From CAVZTX01 sp963778375 (GTDB lineage: Bacteria; Chloroflexota; Ktedonobacteria; Ktedonobacterales; Ktedonobacteraceae), in the NCBI GenBank assembly GCA_963778375.1, contig CAVZTX010000010.1:124001-188000 (forward strand): a DNA stretch of 64,000 bases, in the 5' to 3' direction. A program made the translations under genes and the position numbers. The stretch's first letter is position 1. The number at the start of each line of letters is the position of its first letter. Below the pieces are notes generated by a model that had not been told where the DNA came from, made no database searches, and saw only the letters and a list, made by a program, of their open reading frames with translations. This document shows, in pieces, positions 32,485-42,900 of this stretch.

Positions 32485-34482
32485 CTACGACATTTGTTTT
32501 TGTAATCGGGTTGCTTCAATGCTGTTTGGGTCGCGTTGGAGACATTCGCGCACCATTTGCCGCGCTTCGGCCTTCTTGTTCGTCTTTAAATAACACGAAG
32601 CCATTGCGCTATAGATTTCAGCGGTCTCCGGACTTTGCTGGCGGGCCTGTTCCAATGCGCTAAGTGCGTGTTTCCACTCTTTTACCTTCATATGGGCACG
32701 GCCCAACTCGTACCAACCCTCCCAGAGGGCTGGTTCGCGCTGTGTAGCCTGAAGCAGGACGCTGATGGCAGGTCGAGGTTGATTCATCTGCATGTAGAGT
32801 CGGCCAAGGGCGACCAGGATCAGCGCATGATCAGGATTAATTTTAAGGCCCTCCAGGAAATAGGCCTCGGCCTCGCGATTGTAGCCCTGATGCATCGACA
32901 CCATGCCAAGCTGATAGTAGATGGCAGAGTCCTTCGGCGCAAGCTTCAGCGCATTCTTGAATGCCGCAACGGACTGAGGATAGAGCGCCAGGTCATGATA
33001 AGACATACCGAGCTGAAAGTAGGCATCGAGTGCATCTGGTTTTACTTTGGCAGCCTGCTCAAATTCCTCAATAGCAAACTTCAAATTCTCACTGAAGAGA
33101 TGCTTATCTTTGTATTTGACGGATTGTCCATACTGTCGATAGGCACGACCAAGGTTATACAACACATCATAGGAAGGTTTGCCGGGTGTGCCAAGACTCT
33201 GGGCCAGTTTAAACTGATTCACTGCTTCGATATAGTTTTTGCTGTTGAGATATTGTAAACCAAGCCGGTATGCCCCGAGCGGATCAGGCGCAGGAGCGCC
33301 GACGGTCACCGGACGAGATGAGATGGTGGGTTGTGATTGTACTGGCCTGGCTCGAATAGGTGCTCGTATGGTTGTTTGTGCAGCCAAGCGTGGTGGCACA
33401 AGTGTAGCACCAGCAGTCAGCGGTTGTCCACAATTCTTACAGAACTTGGCAACCGGGCGATTCTGATAATGGCACTTTGGGCAGATCAGTGGAGCCTGCG
33501 GAGCGCTGTTCATTTTTCCCTGGTTCTGGGGCACAATAATGGTAGCATTTGGCGAAATCGCAGGAATCTGTACAGTGGCAGGTGCAGCATTGTTTGGTAA
33601 GCAGTGCTGCAGAGCCATACGCATGGCTTCGGCGCTTTGAAAGCGTTGTGCTGGGTCTTGCTGCATAGCCTTGATAATGACTTGCTCCACCGGACAGACG
33701 ACCCTGTTTCCTATTTGAACGGTGCGCAGGCGCGGATTCTTCGCATAAATGCTGCCGGAGGCGGGCGTCTGGATCGGATCTGGCTCATGGTTGGTGAGCA
33801 AATGATACATCGTTGCGCCGAGCGAGTAAATATCCGAGCGAGCATCGGTCTGAACCAGCTTACCCGGGTTCTGCGGGGAACGGCGTTGTCCGGGGGCAGT
33901 AATCGATCCCAGATGCTCCGGAGAAGCATAAGAAATCGTTCCAAGGTTCTCCGTATTTGTGCGCTTATTTGGATCGAAGATACGAGCAATGCCAAAGTCG
34001 ATCAATTGCACCTCGTTATTGGGCGTGATCATAATATTGCCGGGCTTGAGATCACGCAAGATGATGGGTGGCGTACGCGAGTGGATATAGCTGAGCGCTT
34101 CACATACCTGCATCATCCAGTGAATGACTTGATCCTCATCGAGTGGACCTTTGCTGTCTTCCAGAATCTTCTCCAGGCTGCGGCCAGGAACGAATTCCAT
34201 GACGAAGTAATAGTTTCCACGCTCTTGGAAACTCACGGCAAGCGAGGCAATATGTTGATGCTTCAGGCCACGAAGCAGAATGATTTCTTTATTGAAGCGT
34301 TCAATGGCTGCTTTGCGATCTTCCTCACTGGTATTGGGATTGATAAGTAGCTCTTTTACCGCATAAAAGAAAGAAGGTGTACCCACCTGCTCTACTTTAT
34401 AAACGGTTCCCATGCCACCTTCACCGAGCACCCCAACAATTTTAAATTTTCCATCTAAGACAGTACCTATAGGAAGTGACAT
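32485..34482 (-). CDS. Ser/Thr protein kinase with zinc ribbon and TPR repeats
   Basis: A 665-residue protein; ATG 34482 (AAGGACCGTGAT upstream) is preferred to the frame start at 34515. The kinase domain (~1-295) has the glycine loop GEGGMGTVYKV, K43 in FFYAVKELL, LRDLKPGNIM (D144; His of HRD replaced by Leu) and DFGIAR (D162). A zinc ribbon (CPKCHYQNRPVAKFCKNCG) follows at about 340, then from ~400 at least six TPR units (LYNLGRAYRQYG, AYFQLGMSYHDLA, IYYQLGMVSMHQG). No transmembrane helix, so it is a cytosolic kinase. It lies between two PP2C genes, 13 bp before the second, in one transcription unit. Confidence 0.93.
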   Translation of the reverse strand: MSLPIGTVLDGKFKIVGVLGEGGMGTVYKVEQVGTPSFFYAVKELLINPNTSEEDRKAAIERFNKEIILLRGLKHQHIASLAVSFQERGNYYFVMEFVPGRSLEKILEDSKGPLDEDQVIHWMMQVCEALSYIHSRTPPIILRDLKPGNIMITPNNEVQLIDFGIARIFDPNKRTNTENLGTISYASPEHLGSITAPGQRRSPQNPGKLVQTDARSDIYSLGATMYHLLTNHEPDPIQTPASGSIYAKNPRLRTVQIGNRVVCPVEQVIIKAMQQDPAQRFQSAEAMRMALQHCLPNNAAPATVQIPAISPNATIIVPQNQGKMNSAPQAPLICPKCHYQNRPVAKFCKNCGQPLTAGATLVPPRLAAQTTIRAPIRARPVQSQPTISSRPVTVGAPAPDPLGAYRLGLQYLNSKNYIEAVNQFKLAQSLGTPGKPSYDVLYNLGRAYRQYGQSVKYKDKHLFSENLKFAIEEFEQAAKVKPDALDAYFQLGMSYHDLALYPQSVAAFKNALKLAPKDSAIYYQLGMVSMHQGYNREAEAYFLEGLKINPDHALILVALGRLYMQMNQPRPAISVLLQATQREPALWEGWYELGRAHMKVKEWKHALSALEQARQQSPETAEIYSAMASCYLKTNKKAEARQMVRECLQRDPNSIEATRLQKQMS

Positions 34483-34565
34483 ATCACGGTCCTTATTAAT
34501 TGAGGGTGGGCACAAGGTTCCCTATCCCATCAGGTTCCATCCCAGCCCCTACAATGAAACCGCTT

Positions 34566-35459
34566 CTAGTGAGCACTGACGTGTACCACTACAGCGGTGA
34601 TATTGTCTTCACCACCATTGGCATTGGCCATATCGATCAATGTATCGCAGATTGTCTGCGGACTGCTTTTTTCGCTGAGTACCCTGAGCAAGTCGTCATG
34701 GCGTACCATTTCCCATAGCCCATCCGAGCAGAGCAACAGAATATCGCCATCACGTAAGACTTCATGGAAGACATCCGGGTCAACGGACTTGTGCCCGGCT
34801 CCCAAGGAACGATAGATTAAATTGCGTTGTGGATGGGAGTAGACATCTTCTGGCTCAATTTGCTTTGCTTCTACCAACCTGGCGACCAGGGAGTGATCTT
34901 TTGTCAATGGCTTGAGCTCACCATTGCGCAGCAGATAGGTGCGGCTATCACCGATGTTGGCAATATAGGCATGGTCGTTTTGTATAAGTACAGTGGTCAC
35001 GGTACATCCAAGCCCACGGGCGGACGATTTCTGCTCACCATAGCGCAAAATGGCCTTATTCGCTTGTTGAATGGCGTCTTTCAGTTGATCTTCTACGTTT
35101 TTGGTGATGGGTGTCTCTGGCAACTTGCGGGTCCTGTGTTGCGTGGTAGCTATTTCTTCTGGCTTCATGGTCGGCATTTTGATGGTTGCGTCATCGTCAG
35201 GAATCGAGGAAGGAGACAATTTGATGGTCGGTTGATCGGCAACAGGTACAAAGAAGGTGCGAAGGGCATCACTGATTTTTTCTACGGCCAGTTTGCTGGC
35301 TACTTCTCCAGCCTGGTAGCCGCCCATTCCATCCGCGACTATGAAAAGGCCCCGATCTCCCTCTTCTGAGGATTCGATACGCTTATAGGGCATATCTTCA
35401 TTTTGTTCTCGTTGTTTCCCAACATCAGTTTTATCTGCAGCAGTGAGTTTCATTGACAT
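34566..35459 (-). CDS. PP2C-family Ser/Thr protein phosphatase
   Basis: A 297-residue phosphatase with all metal-binding motifs: REQNEDMPYKR, VADGMGGYQAG, NIGDSRTYLLR, DHSLVARLVE, CSDGLWEMVRHD and GGEDNITAVVV. A Thr/Pro-rich insert of ~60 residues (TIKLSPSSIPDDDATIKMPTMKPEE) follows the first motif block and may be a phosphorylation or docking region. Starts at ATG 35459 behind GAGGTGAATACC. First gene of the cluster, likely reversing the neighbouring kinase. Confidence 0.93.
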   Translation of the reverse strand: MSMKLTAADKTDVGKQREQNEDMPYKRIESSEEGDRGLFIVADGMGGYQAGEVASKLAVEKISDALRTFFVPVADQPTIKLSPSSIPDDDATIKMPTMKPEEIATTQHRTRKLPETPITKNVEDQLKDAIQQANKAILRYGEQKSSARGLGCTVTTVLIQNDHAYIANIGDSRTYLLRNGELKPLTKDHSLVARLVEAKQIEPEDVYSHPQRNLIYRSLGAGHKSVDPDVFHEVLRDGDILLLCSDGLWEMVRHDDLLRVLSEKSSPQTICDTLIDMANANGGEDNITAVVVHVSAH

Positions 35460-35525
35460 AGGTATTCACCTCACAAATCGAACGTTTTTCTGGAGTATTC
35501 ATATATGCTCCACTGGTTTTAAATC

Positions 35526-35554
35526 AATATAACATATAGGTGTTTTTATGACAA
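35526..35554 (-). promoter_or_regulatory. Promoter of the kinase/phosphatase cluster
   Basis: TTGTCA (35549-35554), 17-bp spacer, TATATT (35526-35531) on the minus strand. A TGGAG-CTCCA inverted repeat (~35491-35514) lies in the 5' leader. Confidence 0.6.
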
Positions 35555-35767
35555 ATGAGCGGGTGAAGCGGGCCGATAAAGCAGGCTTGTGGTTCACCCT
35601 GCAGACATTTATAGATATTCCAAATCCACATGTTCTCTAGACAATACATAATTTATACGAGTAAGAAGGTGGAAGGTTGTAGGGAGCCGATAAATCAGCA
35701 ATGAGCACGAGAGGTCCTGAGCGGTAGTGAAGGATGACAATGTGCTCTGCAAGCTCCACTGAAGCTC

Positions 35768-37180
35768 CTACTGTTCCGATTTCGGTCTTGCGCGAAAGTA
35801 CATGCGAATGGCGGTGCCTTTAAAGCTGAAAGCTTCGCGTAAGCGATTCTCCAGGTAGCGTTCGTAGGAGAAATGCAGCGCCTGTGGATCATTGACGAAG
35901 AAGACGAAGGTTGGTGGATTCACCTGCGTTTGCGTCGCATAGTATATCTTCAGCACCTTATTGCGCACTACGGTCGGGTTATGGCGACGAACTGCCTCGC
36001 GAACGACTTCATTGAGACGGGAGGTAGGGATACGCAGGTAGCGCATATCGGCGATGTTCAGCACTGTCTCAAGTATAGACTGGACATGGTAGCCGGTTTT
36101 CGCGGAAGAGAAAATGATAGGCGCGTAAGGAATAAACTTGAGGCCTTCGGCGATGATACGGCGATAACTTTCAGCAGTCTCGATCTCCTCGTCAGGATGA
36201 GGTAGTTCACCTTCGCGGGCGGCACGTCTCTGTTGTTGGGCCAAGTCCCACTTGTTGACAACGACAACGACGCCCTTGGCTGCATCTTGAATCTCACCCG
36301 CGATATGGGTATCTTGCGCGGCCAAACCCTCGCTCGCGTCTATCAAAAGGAGCGCGACATCGCTACTCTCAATTGCACGGATCGAGCGCAGGACACTATA
36401 TTTTTCGACGCCAGGTCCAACGCGTCCTCGCCGACGGATACCGGCAGTGTCAACGAGAATTAGCTTTCTGCCTTGAAACTCCACTTCGGTATCGATTGCA
36501 TCGCGGGTCGTGCCTGGCACATCACTCACAATAGCCCGCTGTGTGCCAAGGATGGCATTGAGCAGGGATGATTTGCCGACATTGGGTCGACCAACAATGG
36601 CGATGTGTGGGATAGTTTCTTCCTCTTCGCCTTCAGGTCCCTCTTCTTCAGGAGGGAGCGCTTCTACGATGAGGTCTAGCAAATCGCCCGTGCCGGTCCC
36701 TTGAGAGGAGGAGATGGGAATAGGTTCATCAAGGCCAAGGCGATAAAATTCAACAACATCCTGGCGACGTGCAGCGTTATCGGCTTTGTTGGCAGTAAGA
36801 ATGACGGGCTTTTGAGAGCGGCGCAGCAGATCAGCAACTTCTTCATCAGCGGCAGTGATGCCGGTGCGAGCATCGACCATGAAGACGATGACATCTGCTT
36901 CCTCGATGGCTAACTGTGCCTGGGCCTGAACATGTTTCATGATGTCGCCAGGTTGCCCGTTGAGTCCGACCTGACCCAATGGAATATCAGTGCCTAATTC
37001 AAGGCCACCGGTGTCGATGAGAATAAAATCTCGGCCATTCCAGTCGGTATCGCCATAGATGCGGTCACGGGTGGTGCCGGGTAAATCTTCGACGACGGCG
37101 ACCCGTTCGCCTATCATGCGATTGAAAAATGTGGATTTGCCGACATTAGGTCGGCCTACGATTGCGACAAGTGGCTTCAT
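35768..37180 (-). CDS. der: Ribosome-associated GTPase Der (EngA)
   Basis: A 470-residue double GTPase; ATG 37180 (GGGAGGAGGCTTATT upstream) gives the standard MKPLVAIVGRPNVGKSTFFN. Both G domains are complete: GRPNVGKST with DTGG and NKAD; GRPNVGKSS with DTAGIRRRGR and NKWD. The KH-like C-terminal domain (VVRNKVLKIYYATQTQVNPPTFVFFVNDP) follows. It is essential for 50S assembly. A highly acidic EEEGPEGEEEE stretch links the two G domains. It has no close neighbour in the same unit. Confidence 0.96.
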   Translation of the reverse strand: MKPLVAIVGRPNVGKSTFFNRMIGERVAVVEDLPGTTRDRIYGDTDWNGRDFILIDTGGLELGTDIPLGQVGLNGQPGDIMKHVQAQAQLAIEEADVIVFMVDARTGITAADEEVADLLRRSQKPVILTANKADNAARRQDVVEFYRLGLDEPIPISSSQGTGTGDLLDLIVEALPPEEEGPEGEEEETIPHIAIVGRPNVGKSSLLNAILGTQRAIVSDVPGTTRDAIDTEVEFQGRKLILVDTAGIRRRGRVGPGVEKYSVLRSIRAIESSDVALLLIDASEGLAAQDTHIAGEIQDAAKGVVVVVNKWDLAQQQRRAAREGELPHPDEEIETAESYRRIIAEGLKFIPYAPIIFSSAKTGYHVQSILETVLNIADMRYLRIPTSRLNEVVREAVRRHNPTVVRNKVLKIYYATQTQVNPPTFVFFVNDPQALHFSYERYLENRLREAFSFKGTAIRMYFRARPKSEQ

Positions 37181-37213
37181 AATAAGCCTCCTCCCACCCT
37201 GTACCATAAGTAA

Positions 37214-37236
37214 GGCACCCGCAAAGGGGTGCCCCT
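37214..37236 (+). repeat. GCCCCTAC-type palindromic repeat upstream of der
   Basis: GGCACCCGCAAAGGGGTGCCCCT, one base longer in the loop than other copies of this core. Confidence 0.55.
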
Positions 37237-37330
37237 GTTAAAAGCGTTTTTGTGTTGGCTGTATTATATCATAAATGAGGAACTAATTTCATAGACATCG
37301 GTGCTATGCAATAGCCATTCGATGCCAAGA

Positions 37331-37422
37331 AAAGGCTCGGAGGGGATTTCCGATATGCTACACTTGCTGAATATACATCAGAAAAGGCTCAACAGGGGAT
37401 TTCCGATATGCTACACTTGCCG
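37331..37422 (+). repeat. Direct repeat of the Rpn upstream/promoter segment
   Basis: Two ~38-bp copies carry GGGGATTTCCGATATGCTAC followed by ACTTGC, starting near 37331 and 37382. The second contains TCAACA (37389-37394), 17 bp, TACACT (37412-37417), a promoter matching the one before the intact Rpn gene. Confidence 0.55.
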
Positions 37423-37458
37423 TAGAATACACTACTAAAAGATGTAGGTAGGGGGACC

Positions 37459-38657
37459 TTGTTTTTTATGGCAGGCTTGTGGGATAACTTGATGAAACGG
37501 TTGGTGGGAGCCAACCCAGAGCACTTTCTCACTTGGTTAGTCGGTCAGGCAACGTTTGTGGCCATGCTGGACAACGAACTGAAGAGCCAGAATTTGTTTG
37601 CTGACGCCTTGCTCCATATGCAACGACAGGGGAGGGCTGGGTTACTGCACATTGAGTTCCAGACGTATAGTGATTTCGAGATGGGACAACGTCTGCTGGA
37701 CTACAATGTGTTTGCTTCCCATCAATATGAGCATCGTCCCACCTCCACCTACGTGATCTATTTGCGTAAAGGGGTTGGGTCAGGCAACGTTTGTGGCCAT
37801 GCTGGACAACGAACTGAAGAGCCAGAACCTGTTTGCTGACGCCTTGCTCCATATGCAACGACATGGGAGGGCTGGGTTACTGCACATTGAGTTCCAGACG
37901 TATAGTGATTCCGAGATGTTTGGTGGTTCTGCATAGATTGGAGATTTGACGAGATGGGACAACGGTTGCTGGACTACAATGTGTTTGCTTCGCATCAATA
38001 TGAGCATCGTCCCACCTCCACTTACGTGATCTATTTGCGCAAAGGAGTCGAGGTGGCCGAATCTCCCTACATTCGGCGCTCGATTGATGGCGAAGAAATC
38101 CATCGTTTTTACTTTAAAGTGATAAAACTATGGGGAGCTTCGCTCAGAGGAACTTCTGCAAATGGAGTTGAGTGGTTTGCTTCCGCTGCTGACATTGACC
38201 GATGGCGGGAAGCGGCCTGAAGTGGTTAAGGAGATGATTGAGACGCTGGGATCGGCACAGGAATTCGATTTGCTGGCGATCTCACAAATCGTGGGGGGTT
38301 TAGTCTTCAAGGAAGGTTCTGAAAGAGAGTGGTTCAGAAGGAGGTTTCATATGTTTCAAGATATCTTGCGGGAGTCATGGGTCTATCAAGAAATTGGGCA
38401 AGAGTACCTTGAGAAGGGCGGAAGAGGGCATCGAAAGGGAACGTGAACGACGGATACAAGATCAGCGAGGCAATGCTTTGAGCGATTGTGCAGTGGCATT
38501 TTCCAGAAGTGATGGCTTTGGCGAAACAACAAGCTGATGCCATTCCAGATCAGAGGGTGTGGACGGCGATGAATTCCTAAATTGTAGTATGCTCGAGACG
38601 GTTGAGGAGGCCAGGAAGATACTTCTTGACGCACATAAGGGTGAAAACAAGCACTGA
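37459..38657 (+). pseudogene. Degenerate Rpn-family PD-(D/E)XK nuclease gene with internal tandem duplication
   Basis: The first frame gives MAGLWDNLMKRLVGANPEHF, then FADALLHMQRQGRAGLLHIEFQTY, and breaks at ~37780 where a 235-bp unit (37543-37777) is repeated (from 37778). The repeat carries a 38-bp insertion at ~37913-37950. The sequence then resumes through VYQEIGQEYLEKG and ends HKGENKH at 38657 after more frame breaks. The intact paralogue is at 46991-47926. Rpn proteins are recombination-promoting nucleases; this copy cannot be translated as one protein. Confidence 0.85.
37543..38053 (+). repeat. Imperfect tandem duplication within the Rpn pseudogene
   Basis: Unit 1 (37543-37777) and unit 2 (37778-~38053) match with few substitutions; unit 2 has an extra 38 bp after GAGATG at 37913. 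Confidence 0.8.
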
Positions 38658-38674
38658 ATTAAAATGAAGTGGCT

Positions 38675-39613
38675 CTATCTGAACAATTCGGTTACCGACC
38701 GACCATCATGGATGCGGCTAATTGCTCCGGCGAAGAGTTCGGCTACCGAGAGCACAGTTAGATTGGGAAGATGCTTCTGCTCGGAAAGGGGAATGGAGTC
38801 GGTGACGATGATTTCTTTGATGGGGGCACTTTTGAGGCGTTCAATGGCGGGGCCGGAGAAGATGCCATGGGTGGCGCAGCAATAGATGTCGCGAGCGCCA
38901 TGCTCGTGTACGACGCGGACAGCCTGCGTCAGTGAACCGGCGGTATCAATCTCGTCATCGATAATCAGGGCATGCCTGCCTTCTACGGAGCCAATGATGC
39001 CCATCGCTTCGGCAACGCTGTCATTGCCATGTCGTCGTTTCTCGATGATGGCGAGCGGGGCATTGAGGCGATCGGCGAGGTGACGGGCTTTCTTGGCAAA
39101 GCCCTCATCGGCGGAAACTACTGTAAAGTCGTCCAATTCTTTTTGCACAAAGAAACGAGCCTGAATAATCTGGGCAGTCAGTTCATCGACGGGTATGTTG
39201 AAGAAGCCCTGAATCTGGCCGGCGTGCATATCCATAGTGAGGACGCGGCTAGCGCCTGCGACGGTGATGCAGTCGGCGATAAGACGGGCGGTGATTGGGA
39301 CGCGAGGCTGATCTTTCTTGTCGGTACGGCCATAGGCGTAGTAGGGAATGACGGCGGTAATACGGGCAGCGGAGGCGCGTTTGAGGGCATCGATCATGAT
39401 GAGCAGTTCCATGATAGAGCGATTGACCGGAGAGCTGAAAGGTTGAATCACAAAAACGTCGCGGCCACGCACATTATCATTGATTTTTACGAAGATATTT
39501 TCATTGCTAAACTGAAACACATCTGCATCGCCAAGTGGAATGTGCAGATTTCGGCAGATAGCAGCCGCTAATGGGCGATTTGCGTTTCCTGTAAAGACAC
39601 TTAGATCTTCCAC
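38675..39613 (-). CDS. prs: Ribose-phosphate pyrophosphokinase
   Basis: The GTG at 39613 has AGGAGG 5 bases away, so I use it rather than the frame start at 39718, which crosses the promoter. The 312-residue protein has FSNENIFVKINDNVRGRDVFVIQPF, YYAYGRTDKKDQPRVPITARL and DMHAGQIQGFFNIPVDEL. Two sites differ from the usual family sequence: SADEGFAKKAR (usually SPDxGGxxRAR) and the PRPP loop DDEIDTAGSL (usually DDIIDTAGT). It makes PRPP from ribose-5-phosphate and ATP. Confidence 0.92.
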   Translation of the reverse strand: MEDLSVFTGNANRPLAAAICRNLHIPLGDADVFQFSNENIFVKINDNVRGRDVFVIQPFSSPVNRSIMELLIMIDALKRASAARITAVIPYYAYGRTDKKDQPRVPITARLIADCITVAGASRVLTMDMHAGQIQGFFNIPVDELTAQIIQARFFVQKELDDFTVVSADEGFAKKARHLADRLNAPLAIIEKRRHGNDSVAEAMGIIGSVEGRHALIIDDEIDTAGSLTQAVRVVHEHGARDIYCCATHGIFSGPAIERLKSAPIKEIIVTDSIPLSEQKHLPNLTVLSVAELFAGAISRIHDGRSVTELFR

Positions 39614-39634
39614 GAGCACCTCCTGGTTTTTTTG

Positions 39635-39663
39635 ATTATAGCATAATCGAACATTTATGTAAA
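39635..39663 (-). promoter_or_regulatory. Promoter of prs
   Basis: TTTACA (39658-39663), 17-bp spacer, TATAAT (39635-39640) on the minus strand, 22 bp before the GTG start. Confidence 0.7.
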
Positions 39664-39746
39664 CAGCAATAGCTTGCAGGCGTATAGTTGAGTTTGACTG
39701 CCAGGATGGTCGCTCCACATAGCTATAAGCAAAATTACCGAAGGTA

Positions 39747-39775
39747 TTGACAGTTCAGCTATAGCAGCAGATAAT
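39747..39775 (+). promoter_or_regulatory. Promoter of the BTAD/AAA regulator
   Basis: TTGACA (39747-39752), 17-bp spacer, GATAAT (39770-39775), giving a ~185-nt leader. Confidence 0.6.
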
Positions 39776-39967
39776 AGCGGTTGAAAACTACAAATAGTTC
39801 GCGGTGGAAGCGACGAAACTGCAACTTTTGTAGAATATTTCTCATACTTCGGGTGAGTTAAGCGCATTTCAATTATTGGGGAACTCACCGATCGCAAAGG
39901 CGATCCGCCTTGACATAGCTGGCCGGACTGTGCATGCGTGTTCCTGAGAATAGTTCAGGAGGCGATC

Positions 39968-42900
39968 ATGATAGGAACAACTACCCTCCTCCAAGTTGCA
40001 ACACTAGGACGATTTGAAGTACGCCGTCAGCAGGAACTTCTGAACGGGGGAAATTGGAGTCGTCGTAAAGTTAATGATCTCTTCAAGTTGCTCCTCTCGT
40101 CAGAACAGCATCGCCTTCACCGCGAACAAGTTCAGGAGATTCTCTGGTCGGCATCTTCCGCTGAACAAGCTGCTAATTCCTTCGGTAAGACCCTCTATTT
40201 GTTGCGTAGAGCGCTTGAGCCGGACCTCGTAGCGGGCAAAGGCAGTTCTTCGGTGTATGTCCTTCTCGATCATGATACGCTAATGCTCATTCCAGATAGT
40301 ATACGTATCGATGCTGATATATTTGAGTCTACGGCTAAACAATTGCAGGCCAAATTGCGTAGCTATACAGGCAAAGACTCCAATACAAAGAGGGAAGTCT
40401 CCTTCCTTGATGAGTTTGATGCCGCACTGTCTCTCTATCAGGGTGACTTCTTGCCAGAAGATTTGTACGAAGACTGGTCTCAGCGGAGGCGTGATCGGCT
40501 GCGCCGTATCCATAGCTGGCTGTTGGAGAATGCCGCTGAACTGGCTTTGGCGAGTGGTCTAGGATTGGAGGCACGTGAATATTTTTCGGCACTATTAGAA
40601 CATAACTCTGCCGATGAGCAGACGCACCGCCAACTCATGCTGGTCTATGCACGTATGGGGCGGCGCAGTGAGGCCTTGAATCAATACTTAGCCTTACGCA
40701 AGGCACTCAAAGAGGAACTACATGCTTCCCCTCTCCCGGAAACCAACGAACTGTTCCGCAAGATTCAGATGGGACAAATACCTGTAGACCTAACAGAGTC
40801 CAATCGTCAAGCTCGATTGATCGGGGATACAGCCGATGTATCGGTTGCCTTCAATTCTTTTACCCCTTCGCCCGTCAATGTACAGAAGAACCAGGGAACG
40901 CGGATTCCTACGGATGAACTTGTAGCTCGGCAAGACCAGGAGATGGCGGATGGAACAGCCACCATAGCTACTACTACTGCTGCAAGTCACCTTGATCCCG
41001 ACCGTATTTTGAAGGCCGAGCTGGTGGGGCGCGAGGAAGAAATTTCGCGTATGCAACGTGCCTATAATCAGGCACGCAGTGGACAGCAACGCGTGATCTT
41101 TCTCTCCGGCGAGCCAGGTATTGGCAAGACTCGCCTGGCACGGGAGTTCACCCACTGGGGAGAGGAAACGCAGCAGGCTACAGTATTGTGGGGTTACTGC
41201 TATGAAATGAGCGGTCTCTTGCCTTACCAGCCAATTGCAGATGCGATTAACGCACATGTACAGATATGCAGCCCTGAAAAACTGCGTGACATCCTGGGAA
41301 ATAGCGCGGTGGATCTTGCTAAAATTGCACCGGAGGTACGCATCAAACTCCCCGATCTGCCAGCACCAGAACCACTAGGCCCAGAAGGCGAACGTCGCAA
41401 CCTGTACAGTGCGGTTGCTCGCTATTTTAGTGCCTTGGCTTTAGAGGCTCCATTGGTCATTATCCTGGATGATTTACAATGGGCTGATGCAGCCACATTG
41501 CACCTGCTCAGCTTTTTGACTATGCAATCAGGAGTAGATCCTCTCGATCACACAGATCTAGCAAGCAATACTAGTGCCGTTCCAATGTACCTACTGCTTT
41601 ACCGAGCTGATGAGGTGCATGTGACACATCCTTTACGTGGGTTGATTGCATCGCTTGCTCGCAGGGGGATTGGTGAAGAGGTACGCTTGCAACGGCTGTC
41701 CGAAGAGCAAGTAGAACAACTTCTGGTCAGTATCGCAGGGCAGCGCGTTGGACCAGCTTTCGTCAGTGAGATTTATCAACAGACGGAGGGAAATCCTTTC
41801 TTTATCGGCGAAGCCATTCGCTCTCTGATCTTCGAGGGAAAAGTTCGATGGACTGGAGAGCGTTGGCAGGCAACTGTCGATATCAGCGAATTAGAGTTAC
41901 CACAAAGTGTGCGGCTATTGATTGAACGACGGTTGATGCAGCTCACTCCTGAATGCCGTACGACACTGACGCAGGCCGCTGTCATAGGGCGGGAGTTTAG
42001 TTCCGCGCTGCTCTGCCAGGCACTCAACCTGTCCGAAGAAGTTGTTGCGGAACATATAGACAGCGCTATCCAGTTCCAAATCCTTACCTCCCTCTTCGAT
42101 GCTAATCACGCTGCACATAGGGGCGGATTTATCGGGCCTACTGTCGATGTATTGACTACTGATGGTGTCCCGGTGCGAGATGTAGACCTCGCATTTACCC
42201 ATGACAATTTCCGCGAAGTCTTGTATCGCTGGCTCAACCCATTGCGACGACGAGTGTTGCATCGCCAGGTAGCCCAGGCCATCGAGTCTCGCTATGGGAC
42301 TCAGTTGCAACCGTACTATAGTACACTTGCATATCATTATCAAATAGGTGAGAAGCCTGTACAAGCGGTGGACTATCTGCTGAAAGCCGCATATCTTGCA
42401 AGTAGCATCTACGCTTTTACCGATGCTGCAAACTACATGAAAACCGCGATTGACCTGTTGATAGGCGATGCCGAGCGCGCTCGTCGCGCTACACTGTTGC
42501 ATCAATTAGCCAACATCTATCTGTTCACGGGCTACACGGATCAGGCTGTGAAAGCTGGTCTGGCTGCGTGCGCGCTATGGCGTGATCTAGATGATATTGA
42601 AAAGCAGGCGGATACCTACCTGGACGTGGCCTTCTTTTCTCACTGGCAGGGTCGCGAATGGGAGGCTGTTCAATATATTCAATCTGCCCTCGAATGTCTG
42701 AAGGCTGATGTACGTACCAACGTAGAGATCGATGTATCGCACCCAGCGCCGATTGATAGGCCAAATGCAGGTCATGAAACGAGACGGCAGGAAATCTACT
42801 TGACCGCTAAAGCCTACAGCCAATGGGGCATGGCCGCGACAATCATGGGAGAGATACCGCAAGCCATCGAAAAGTTGCATCAGGCAGACGCGCTCCACCA

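Larger units (their letters stand above)
39614..39967. other. Intergenic region between divergent prs and BTAD/AAA genes
   Basis: 354 bp carrying the prs promoter and the plus-strand promoter of the regulator (both listed). Nothing else recognised. Confidence 0.5.

Noticed and set aside
39655..39897. 80-residue minus-strand frame upstream of prs
   Set aside because: It overlaps the prs promoter, starts nowhere near a ribosome binding site and has no family features.
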